Assembly (NCBI RefSeq): GCF_008085915.1
Contig: NZ_VSJK01000008.1
Coordinates: forward strand, 186,001 to 250,000
DNA from: Oceaniovalibus sp. ACAM 378
GTDB taxonomy: Bacteria; Pseudomonadota; Alphaproteobacteria; Rhodobacterales; Rhodobacteraceae
Direction: 5' to 3'
Length of the DNA stretch: 64,000 nt
Below the pieces are notes generated by a model that saw only the letters and a list, made by a program, of their open reading frames with translations, was not told the origin of the DNA and searched no databases. Positions 53,035 through 60,988 of the stretch are shown here, piece after piece (the first letter of the stretch is position 1; each line of letters begins with the position of its first letter). Both the position numbers and the translations under genes were made by a program.

Positions 53035-55770
53035 ATGCATTCCGTGAACGACTACTATTCGGCGATCCAGCTCAGATCCGACCGGTGGAGCGCGCTGCGG
53101 GATGCCACGGGCAGTCTATCACGGGAACCCGGCGCCAAGGCGGCGAAGAAACTGCAGGCCACCGTGGCCGAGCTGATGGACAGCCTTGCGCGGATCGAAC
53201 CCTATTGGGCGTTTCCGGGGATGGCGGCGTTTGAGCACCTGCGCCGTCAGTTCGACAACGGCGGCTATGCCGATCTGGCCTTTGCGACCCAGCGTGTCAC
53301 CCGTGCGCTGACCACCGGTGCCTATCGCCGTCGGCACATCCCGCTGGATCGCGATTCCGCCGAGATGGATGATGCCGAGGACGAGGCTCTGCTGTCACCC
53401 GAGGCGCGGGCCATGTCCAAGCCCTATTTCGAAGTGCTAATCGTCGACGATGTGACCGACCAACAGGAACGCTGGGTGCGGGCAAACATGCAGCGGATGC
53501 GCCGGCCCGAAGATCCGTTCATCTATGAACCCGTCGTCGTGCCCAGCCTTGAGGACGCGATCATCGCGGTGCTGTTCAACCACAACATTCAGGCCATTGT
53601 CGTGCGCCCCGGTCTGTCGCTGAAATCAAAGCTTGAACAGCAGATGTCAAACCGGTTCATCACCCGGGCAGGGGGCGCGGAATACATCGACTCGCTGCCG
53701 CCCGAAAACTATGGCCCCGAGCTCTGCCGTCTGATCGCTCGGGTTCGCCCGGAACTTGATGCTTATCTAGTCACTGAACGGTCGGTCGAAGACATCGCCG
53801 GGCTGGATCTGGGGATCTGCCGGCGGGTCTTTTATAATCAAGAAGACTTTATGGAGCTGCACCTGAACATCCTGCGCGGTGTGCAGTCGCGGTACAAAAC
53901 CCCGTTTTTCACCGCGCTTGTCGAATATTCCAAACAGCCAACTGGCGTGTTTCACGCCATGCCGATTTCGCGCGGCAAGTCGATCACCCGGTCCCACTGG
54001 ATTCAGGACATGGGAGCGTTTTACGGCCCGAACATCTTTCTGGCCGAAACCAGCGCCACATCGGGCGGTCTGGATTCCCTGCTTGAACCCCATGGACCGA
54101 TCAAAGAGGCGCAGGAATATGCCTCGCGCGCGTTCGGCAGCAAACAGACATTCTTTGCCACCAACGGCACATCGACCTGTAACAAGATTGTCGTGCAGGC
54201 GCTGGTGCGTCCCGGCGATATCGTGCTGGTCGACCGGGATTGTCACAAGTCGCACCATTACGGCATGGTTCTGGCGGGGGCACAGGTCTGTTATCTCGAC
54301 AGTTATCCGCTGAATGAATATTCGATGTATGGTGCCGTGCCGCTGCGCGAGATCAAGAAACAGTTGCTGGAACTCAAGGCGGCCGGCAAGCTCGATCGCG
54401 TGCGAATGCTGCTGCTGACCAACTGCACCTTCGACGGGCTGGTCTATAATGTCGAGCGGGTGATGGAGGAATGTCTGGCGATCAAGCCCGATCTGGTCTT
54501 CCTATGGGATGAGGCGTGGTTCGCCTTTGCCCGGTTCAACCCCACCTATCGCGGACGCACGGCGATGAACGCGGCCAATACACTGCGTATCCGGCTGCGC
54601 AGCGATGCCCACGCCACGGCTTTTGCCAAGCAACAGATTGAGCTGGCAGATGCCAGTGATGAGGTCCTGCTGGCCACTCGACTGATTCCGCCGCCCACTG
54701 CGCGCGTCCGCACCTATGCGACGCAAAGCACGCATAAGACCCTGACCAGTCTGCGGCAGGGATCGATGATTCATGTCAACGATCAGGACTTTAAAGGCGA
54801 GGTCGAACAGGCGTTCCACGAAGCCTATATGACCCACACCTCGACCAGCCCGAACTATCAGATCATTGCATCGCTGGATGTCGGGCGGCGGCAGGTTGAA
54901 CTGGAAGGGTTCGAGTTTGTGCAGCGCCAGATCGAAGCGGCGATGTCGATGCGCCGGGCGATCAGTGACCACCCGCTTTTGCAGAAATACTTCAAGATTC
55001 TGACGGCGGGCGACATGATCCCTGATGAACATCGCGAAAGCGGGGTGACCAGTTATTATGACAGCGAACAGGGCTGGACCGATCTGTGGGACTGCTGGGA
55101 AAAAGATGAATTCGTGCTGGACCCGACGCGCGTCACGCTGGCGGTGGGCGAAACCGGTTGGGATGGCGACACATTCAAAACCCGGATTCTAATGGATAAA
55201 TACGGCATCCAGATCAACAAGACGTCGCGCAACACCGTTCTGTTCATGACCAATATCGGCACAACGCGGTCGTCTGTAGCCTATCTGATCGAGGTGCTGG
55301 TCGAGATCGCGAATTCGCTGGATGATCTGCTTGACGATGCATCAAAAATGGAGCGCAAGGCCTTTGATCGCCGGGTAAAGAACCTGCGCGATGACCTGCC
55401 GCCGCTGCCGGATTTCAGCCGGTTCCACGATGCCTTCCGTCAGGACGACGTCACCCCCGAGGGCGATATCCGCACAGCGTTCTTTCTGGCCTATGATGAC
55501 AACAATTGCGACTATCTTGAACTTGACGGAACGCTGAAAGAGGCGATGGAGGCCGGCGAGGTCGTATCGGCCAGTTTCATCATCCCCTATCCGCCGGGGT
55601 TTCCGATTCTGGTGCCCGGACAGGTGATCAGTCAGGAAATTCTGGCCTTCATGCGCGCGCTGGATGTCAGCGAAATCCACGGATACCGCCCTGATCTGGG
55701 GCTGCGGGTGTTCACATCCGAAGCTTTGGCACAGCTTGTCCAGAAACGACTTTCCATCGCCGCCGAATAA
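53035..55770 (+). CDS. Orn/Lys/Arg-type PLP decarboxylase (group III, 911 residues)
   Basis: The N-terminal 130 residues are unusual. A wing (receiver-like) domain (YFEVLIVDDVTDQQERWVRA) follows, then the PLP fold: FFATNGTSTCNKIVVQAL, DRDCHKSHHYGMVLAGA, FLWDEAWFAFARF and Lys568 in STHKTLTSLRQGSM. These match the biodegradative ornithine/lysine/arginine decarboxylases, usually 710-760 residues, so this one is about 150 longer. Loss of CO2 from arginine, lysine or ornithine would give agmatine, cadaverine or putrescine. The substrate cannot be told from sequence. It is tightly followed (25 bases) by the ATP-grasp gene. Confidence 0.85.
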   Translation: MHSVNDYYSAIQLRSDRWSALRDATGSLSREPGAKAAKKLQATVAELMDSLARIEPYWAFPGMAAFEHLRRQFDNGGYADLAFATQRVTRALTTGAYRRRHIPLDRDSAEMDDAEDEALLSPEARAMSKPYFEVLIVDDVTDQQERWVRANMQRMRRPEDPFIYEPVVVPSLEDAIIAVLFNHNIQAIVVRPGLSLKSKLEQQMSNRFITRAGGAEYIDSLPPENYGPELCRLIARVRPELDAYLVTERSVEDIAGLDLGICRRVFYNQEDFMELHLNILRGVQSRYKTPFFTALVEYSKQPTGVFHAMPISRGKSITRSHWIQDMGAFYGPNIFLAETSATSGGLDSLLEPHGPIKEAQEYASRAFGSKQTFFATNGTSTCNKIVVQALVRPGDIVLVDRDCHKSHHYGMVLAGAQVCYLDSYPLNEYSMYGAVPLREIKKQLLELKAAGKLDRVRMLLLTNCTFDGLVYNVERVMEECLAIKPDLVFLWDEAWFAFARFNPTYRGRTAMNAANTLRIRLRSDAHATAFAKQQIELADASDEVLLATRLIPPPTARVRTYATQSTHKTLTSLRQGSMIHVNDQDFKGEVEQAFHEAYMTHTSTSPNYQIIASLDVGRRQVELEGFEFVQRQIEAAMSMRRAISDHPLLQKYFKILTAGDMIPDEHRESGVTSYYDSEQGWTDLWDCWEKDEFVLDPTRVTLAVGETGWDGDTFKTRILMDKYGIQINKTSRNTVLFMTNIGTTRSSVAYLIEVLVEIANSLDDLLDDASKMERKAFDRRVKNLRDDLPPLPDFSRFHDAFRQDDVTPEGDIRTAFFLAYDDNNCDYLELDGTLKEAMEAGEVVSASFIIPYPPGFPILVPGQVISQEILAFMRALDVSEIHGYRPDLGLRVFTSEALAQLVQKRLSIAAE

Positions 55771-55795
55771 CAAAATTTGCAGGGAGAACAGCACA

Positions 55796-57256
55796 ATGGC
55801 ATCAACTGTCCTGAACAACATTTCTGAAATCCGGCGGTTTTTCCACCGCAACGAAGATCCGGTCTATTTCATCTCGGCGACGAATTTCAACCTGCTGGGG
55901 ATTGATGAGTGGGTCAAGAATTTCAAATATATCTGCTATATCGATTGCTACGACGGCAAACATCCCAACGTGTTTTGCCCCAGTGAACAGCCTCATGCCG
56001 AATTCCAGAGCATCGAGGACATCAACAATTATCTCCTCCAGCACAAAGAGGTGATCGACTTCATCAAGAGGCGCGGCGGCAAGCCGAAATTCGTCTTCCT
56101 GATGTTCGACGAAGAGACTGAGCGGCTGTCAAAAGAACTGGGGGCCGACGTCTGGTTCCCCAAGGCGAAACTGCGCCAGAGCATGGACAACAAGATCGCA
56201 ACCGTCCGCATCGGCAATAAGGCGGGGGTGCCTTCGGTGCCCAACACGCTGTCGGTGGTCGAAAGCTATGACCACCTGCGCGAGATTACCGAACAGGCCG
56301 GCATCGGGCATGATCTGGTGCTGCAAAGCGCATTTGGCGATTCCGGACACACCACGTTCTTTATCAAATCCGAAGCAGATTTCCGCCGCCATGAATCCGA
56401 AATCGTCGGCGAGGGCGAGATCAAGATCATGAAGCGGATCGATTGCCGCGGCTCGGCGATCGAGGCTTGTGCAACGAAGGAAGGCACCATCGTCGGCCCG
56501 CTGATGACAGAACTGGTGGGATTTAAAGAACTTACACCCTATCGCGGCGGCTGGTGCGGTAATGAAATCCTGTCGACCGCCTTTCCACCGAAAGTACGCC
56601 AAAAGGCCCGCGACCTGACTTTCAAGTTTGGCGAGCAGTTGCGCAAGGAAGGCTATCGCGGCTATTTCGAGCTGGATTTCCTGATCGACAAAAAGACCGG
56701 CGATCTGTGGCTGGGCGAATTGAACCCGCGTATCACCGGTGCGTCGTCGATGACCAATCACGCCGCCTTTGCCCATGCGGATGCGCCGCTGTTTCTGTTC
56801 CATCTTCTTGAATTCTCACGCAAGAAGTTCGACCTGGACGTGGACGAGTTGAACAATCGCTGGGCCAATCCCGACATGATCGATTCATGGTCGCAGATGG
56901 TGATCAAGCACACCCAGGACAGCGTGGACATCTGCACCGACAGCCCGGAAACCGGCATTTATCGGATGCTGGAGGATGGGCGCGTGGTGTTCGACCGGTT
57001 CGATTATCACCGCCGCGCGGTAGAGAGCGAGAACGAGGCGTTCTTTCTGCGCATCCTGCAACCGGGCGATTACCGGTACGAGGGCGCGGATATCGGAATC
57101 CTTGTGACCCGGGGTCGGTCGATGACGAAATCCTTTGACCTGAACGAACGTGCGAAACGCTGGATTCACGGCATCAAGCAAAGCGTTTCAGGGCGGCCTC
57201 TGCCCGTGGCACAGGCCGGTCCGGCATTGGCCGATCCTGCGTTCAAGATCATGTAG
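55796..57256 (+). CDS. ATP-grasp ligase of unknown specificity
   Basis: The 486-residue protein has an N-terminal Rossmann-like part (VYFISATNFNLLGIDEWVKN). The ATP-grasp core carries a central lysine region (IGHDLVLQSAFGDSGHTTFF) and the metal-binding LWLGELNPRITGASSMTNHA with Glu and Asn ligands. Such enzymes form amide or thioester bonds through acyl phosphates, for example amino acid-amino acid or amino acid-amine ligation. No biotin-carboxylase tail is present. It lies between decarboxylase and C45-hydrolase genes, so ligation of an amine product is plausible. GGGAG precedes ATG 55796. Confidence 0.82.
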   Translation: MASTVLNNISEIRRFFHRNEDPVYFISATNFNLLGIDEWVKNFKYICYIDCYDGKHPNVFCPSEQPHAEFQSIEDINNYLLQHKEVIDFIKRRGGKPKFVFLMFDEETERLSKELGADVWFPKAKLRQSMDNKIATVRIGNKAGVPSVPNTLSVVESYDHLREITEQAGIGHDLVLQSAFGDSGHTTFFIKSEADFRRHESEIVGEGEIKIMKRIDCRGSAIEACATKEGTIVGPLMTELVGFKELTPYRGGWCGNEILSTAFPPKVRQKARDLTFKFGEQLRKEGYRGYFELDFLIDKKTGDLWLGELNPRITGASSMTNHAAFAHADAPLFLFHLLEFSRKKFDLDVDELNNRWANPDMIDSWSQMVIKHTQDSVDICTDSPETGIYRMLEDGRVVFDRFDYHRRAVESENEAFFLRILQPGDYRYEGADIGILVTRGRSMTKSFDLNERAKRWIHGIKQSVSGRPLPVAQAGPALADPAFKIM

Positions 57257-57260
57257 TCCC

Positions 57261-58232
57261 TTGTTCTGGCGCGCCTATCACGAAACGACGCCCGGCCCGC
57301 GATGGGCCGGGCTGTTTGCCGAATACTGGCCCGTTTATCATCGCTGGTGGTCGCGCGAAGGCGTGTCCGTGCGCCCCAGCTATGCGGTGTGCCGCAGGGC
57401 CTTGATGGCGCATATGCCGGAAATCCTGCCACTGTATGACGATCTATGCGCGCTTGCCGGGGGCGGCGATCAGGCGGCACGGTTTCTCAGTTTCTATTGC
57501 CCGCCGCCCTATCTTTCCGGCTGTTCACAGGCGGTCTGGTCGGGCAAAGAACCGGTCTTGGTCAGAAATTATGACTATGATCCGCGGTCCTTCGATTCCC
57601 TTGTGCTGTCCACCGGCTGGCAGGGGCGGCGGGTGATCGGCACTTCGGACGGGCTGTGGGGGCTGGTCGATGGGATGAACGATGCCGGATTGGCGATATC
57701 GCTGACTTTTGGCGGTCGGCGGATCGTTGGCGACGGGTTCGGGGTGCCGCTGATCCTGCGCTATGTGCTTCAGGTCTGCGAGACGACCCAGCAGGCGGGC
57801 GAAGTGCTTGCCCGGCTGCCGACACATATGAGTTACAATGTCACGGTTCTGGACGCCAAGCGGCAGTATCTGACGGCCTTCATGGCACCGGACCGCAAGG
57901 CGGTGATCAGCCGTACCGCCGTGGCGACCAACCATCAGGAGGTCGTCGAATGGGTCAGCCACGCGCGCTTTACCGCAACGGTTGAGCGTGAGAGATTTCT
58001 TTTGCAACGCATGCAGTTACACCGCGATCCTGAAGAGAAATTCATTGGTGCCTTCCTGAAGCCGCCGCTGTATTCGACCGCTTTCGATGCCGGGTTCGGC
58101 ACGCTTTATACTGCCGTCTATCGGCCGCGTCTCGGACGGATGGAGCTGCGCTGGCCCGGCACGGTCTGGCCTTTCAGCTTTGACAATTTCCCCGAAGAAG
58201 GGCGTCACGTCGCCATTCCCGGCGCGGCCTGA
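57261..58232 (+). CDS. C45-type Ntn hydrolase / acyltransferase-like protein
   Basis: The 323-residue protein resembles acyl-CoA:6-aminopenicillanate acyltransferase (peptidase C45) enzymes. A candidate autoprocessing Gly87-Cys88 bond (YLSGCSQAVW) would expose the nucleophilic Cys. VLVRNYDYDPRSFDS, GLWGLVDGMNDAGLAISLTF and TAVATNHQEVVEW are conserved features. These Ntn enzymes cleave or transfer linear amides. No ATG fits; the TTG at 57261, four bases after the ATP-grasp stop, preserves the N-terminal FWRAYHETTPGPRW and implies coupled translation without a good ribosome-binding site. Confidence 0.8.
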   Translation: MFWRAYHETTPGPRWAGLFAEYWPVYHRWWSREGVSVRPSYAVCRRALMAHMPEILPLYDDLCALAGGGDQAARFLSFYCPPPYLSGCSQAVWSGKEPVLVRNYDYDPRSFDSLVLSTGWQGRRVIGTSDGLWGLVDGMNDAGLAISLTFGGRRIVGDGFGVPLILRYVLQVCETTQQAGEVLARLPTHMSYNVTVLDAKRQYLTAFMAPDRKAVISRTAVATNHQEVVEWVSHARFTATVERERFLLQRMQLHRDPEEKFIGAFLKPPLYSTAFDAGFGTLYTAVYRPRLGRMELRWPGTVWPFSFDNFPEEGRHVAIPGAA

Positions 58233-58281
58233 CACTGTCATAGGTGCTGCAACCTTGCCTCAGCCACCGAAAGGGCGCGAC

Positions 58282-59616
58282 ATGAGCCATATTTTCCCCC
58301 GCAATCCAAAATCACTGCCCCCCGTTGCTATTTCGGGGCAGGGATGCTGGCTGACCGATGACACGGGCAAGCGGTATCTTGATGCGTCGGGCGGCGCGGC
58401 GGTGTCCTGTCTGGGGCATGGGGACAGGGCGGTGATCGATGCGGTAAAGGCACAGCTTGACGTGCTGGCCTATGCCCACACGGGGTTTTTCACCAGCGAA
58501 CCCGCGGAAATGCTGGCCGATTTGCTGATCGAACAGGCCCGCGCAATTCCCGGCAGCGATCTGGATCGGGTCTATCTTGTCTCGGGCGGGTCCGAGGCGG
58601 TGGAAGCGGCGCTGAAACTGGCGCGGCAGTACCATGTCGAGCGCGGCGAACCCGAGCGTGGCCGGATCATCGCCCGCAAGCAAAGCTATCACGGCAACAC
58701 TCTGGGCGCGCTGGCGGCGGGGGGCAATGAGTGGCGGCGGGAACAGTTTGCGCCGCTGCTGCTGGATGTCAGCCATATCGACCCCTGCTATGAATACCGC
58801 CTGAAAAATGACGACGAAACCCCCGAGGCTTATGGCCTGCGCGCCGCGAACCTGCTTGAGGAAGAACTGCTGCGCGTCGGCCCCGAAACCGTGATGGCCT
58901 TCATCGCCGAACCCGTGGTCGGTGCGACGGCGGGTGCGCTGACCCCCGCGCCGGGTTATTTCGCCCGCATCCGCGAGATCTGTGACCAATACGGAATCCT
59001 GCTGATTCTGGACGAGGTGATGTGCGGCATGGGGCGCACCGGCCATCTGTTCGCCTGCGAGGCTGAAGACGTGGCCCCGGATATCCTGTGTATCGCCAAA
59101 GGCTTGGGCGCCGGATATCAGCCGATTGGCGCGATGCTCTGTTCGGCGCATATCTATGACACGATTGTGCAGGGTTCCGGGTTTTTCCAGCACGGTCACA
59201 CCTATATCGGCCATCCGGCGGCGGCTGCGGCGGGGCTGGCGGTGGTAACGGCACTGCTGGACCGCGGATTGGTGGCGCGGGCAGGCACACAGGGCGATAA
59301 GCTGCGCGGGATGTTGGAGCGCACTCTGGGCCAACACCCCCATGTGGGCGACATCCGTGGTCGGGGGAGCTTTATCGGGCTGGAACTGGTCGCCGACCGG
59401 GCCACCAAGGCCCCCTTCGCCGCGTCGCGCGCAATCGCAGCCAAGGTGAAGAAGGCAGCCTTTGCCGAGGGCCTGATTTGCTATCCGATGTCGGGCACCA
59501 TCGACGGACGTTTGGGCGACCACATCCTGCTGGCCCCGCCGTTCATCATTACCGACGAAGAATGCGGCTTTCTGGTCGAATGGCTTGCCAAGGCGATTGC
59601 GGTGGCGCTGGGGTGA
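58282..59616 (+). CDS. Class III aminotransferase
   Basis: The 444-residue PLP enzyme shows YLVSGGSEAVEAALKLARQY, KQSYHGNTLGALAAGGNEWR, FIAEPVVGATAGALTPAPGY, the DE pair of LILDEVMCGMGRTG and Lys273 in CIAKGLGAGYQP. It resembles omega-amino acid, diamine or pyruvate-dependent aminotransferases, often labelled 'aspartate aminotransferase family'. It is the last gene of the amine run; AAAGGG precedes the ATG. An amine or acylated diamine from the upstream enzymes is a likely substrate, which is inference. Confidence 0.9.
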   Translation: MSHIFPRNPKSLPPVAISGQGCWLTDDTGKRYLDASGGAAVSCLGHGDRAVIDAVKAQLDVLAYAHTGFFTSEPAEMLADLLIEQARAIPGSDLDRVYLVSGGSEAVEAALKLARQYHVERGEPERGRIIARKQSYHGNTLGALAAGGNEWRREQFAPLLLDVSHIDPCYEYRLKNDDETPEAYGLRAANLLEEELLRVGPETVMAFIAEPVVGATAGALTPAPGYFARIREICDQYGILLILDEVMCGMGRTGHLFACEAEDVAPDILCIAKGLGAGYQPIGAMLCSAHIYDTIVQGSGFFQHGHTYIGHPAAAAAGLAVVTALLDRGLVARAGTQGDKLRGMLERTLGQHPHVGDIRGRGSFIGLELVADRATKAPFAASRAIAAKVKKAAFAEGLICYPMSGTIDGRLGDHILLAPPFIITDEECGFLVEWLAKAIAVALG

Positions 59617-59808
59617 TCGGGCGAAAGGAGGCGGGGGGAAGGGCTGTGTGGGCGAACCGCACTTTCGCTGCACTTGCACCAATGTCGGCTATGGGTAGCC
59701 CGTAAGTACTGGCATAAGCACCGGTGGCCGGTGTCAGAGGGCACGAGATTGTGCAGGATTCAGGTTCTCTTCATATTATCATCATGGGATAGGGCAGGGG
59801 TTTTGGAA

Positions 59809-60798
59809 GTGAAAATCGAGACAGGCGAACTGTCGGAGTCCTATTGCCTCTTCGAGGCTTTCACAGACGGACAAATACTTCAAATTGACGCAGATCAGTA
59901 TGCGACGCTCAACGACGCGCTCACGACCGTCGTTTCTGCGTTGGAAATCGAGGAGCTATTCCAAATATTCGCACAGTCTTTTCTCAGGTTTGAAAAGGAT
60001 TTGTTAGATGTGGCTTTTGAGTATACCTATACGAACATGTGCGGTTTAGCTGAACTTGAAAAGTTCCTCAGCAATTCTCGAAACCGGTTCAATGTTAATA
60101 TAATCACATTGCTAACATCGTTTAAAAGCTATGTAGATCAAAGCGACAGAATTCTGAAATATGCGAGCCCCTTAACAGAAGCAAGGGAATTAAATAAGAA
60201 ATTAGGAAATGACGCATTTGACACTCACTTTAGTTATAGAGTTTGTGATCAACTTAGAAATTATGCACAACATCATGCTCTTCCACTGGGCGGGTTTTCT
60301 ATTGGCTTCGGTGCAAACTTTGTCCGTGATGATGCTGGGATTGTTAGGAGATTGAATTCTGGTTATGGTGTCTCTCCGTGGCTCGACGTTACGAAGTTCA
60401 AGAGTTCTCCAAAAATGAAACCTGCCCTCCACTGTGAGCTTGGTGATCTCGGCTACAAAAAAATTGACATGAAGTGGCTTGTTCGTTCCTTTGCCGGAGC
60501 TGTGTACAGCCGTCACGCAAAACTTCGAGAGCGTTTGAAGCCCAAAATTCAGGATGCCGGTATAAAAATTGCTGAGGGATATGAATTGGCTGACGTTGCA
60601 AAAGGCAGCGAAGCAAAATTCCTCGAGCTGCATGGGGGCGGCAAAGAACGTTCCATGAGAAAGGATCTGGCCGCTAAGGTTCTAAGTGATTTTGAAACCT
60701 ACGCGTCACTAAAGAACGCGGACCAAATATACGTTACGTCGCAAATAAAGCCAGATGCCGCGTCTTACTCGGGCCCAGATGGTTTGCAGCCACAGTAG
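59809..60798 (+). CDS. A+T-rich orphan protein with HEPN-like R-x4-H motif
   Basis: The 329-residue protein is not recognised. Base composition and codon use are visibly A+T-richer than all neighbours, a sign of recent transfer. It is mostly helical, with DQLRNYAQHHALPL at residues 147-160. Arg150-Asn-Tyr-Ala-Gln-His155 matches the R-N-x3-H motif of HEPN-domain RNases common in toxins and defence systems. A start at GTG 59809 is favoured by AGGGCAGGGG upstream; TTG 59803 is an alternative. No antitoxin, transposase or integrase is adjacent. The HEPN call is inference from the motif alone. Confidence 0.6.
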   Translation: MKIETGELSESYCLFEAFTDGQILQIDADQYATLNDALTTVVSALEIEELFQIFAQSFLRFEKDLLDVAFEYTYTNMCGLAELEKFLSNSRNRFNVNIITLLTSFKSYVDQSDRILKYASPLTEARELNKKLGNDAFDTHFSYRVCDQLRNYAQHHALPLGGFSIGFGANFVRDDAGIVRRLNSGYGVSPWLDVTKFKSSPKMKPALHCELGDLGYKKIDMKWLVRSFAGAVYSRHAKLRERLKPKIQDAGIKIAEGYELADVAKGSEAKFLELHGGGKERSMRKDLAAKVLSDFETYASLKNADQIYVTSQIKPDAASYSGPDGLQPQ

Positions 60799-60988
60799 TT
60801 GCCGAGCGCATCAACCTGAGTGTGTGCAAGACCTTAATGAATTGCGGGTTCTTTGACTTCAGACATTCCTGAGACGCGCAAAATTTGTCAATGTGGGCGC
60901 CAACCAGCCACCCACATGCACCAAACCGCCGGGGGTGGACACCGGGCAGGTTTCCCCTAGCCTTGGGGTGAATATCACGGAGATGCAG

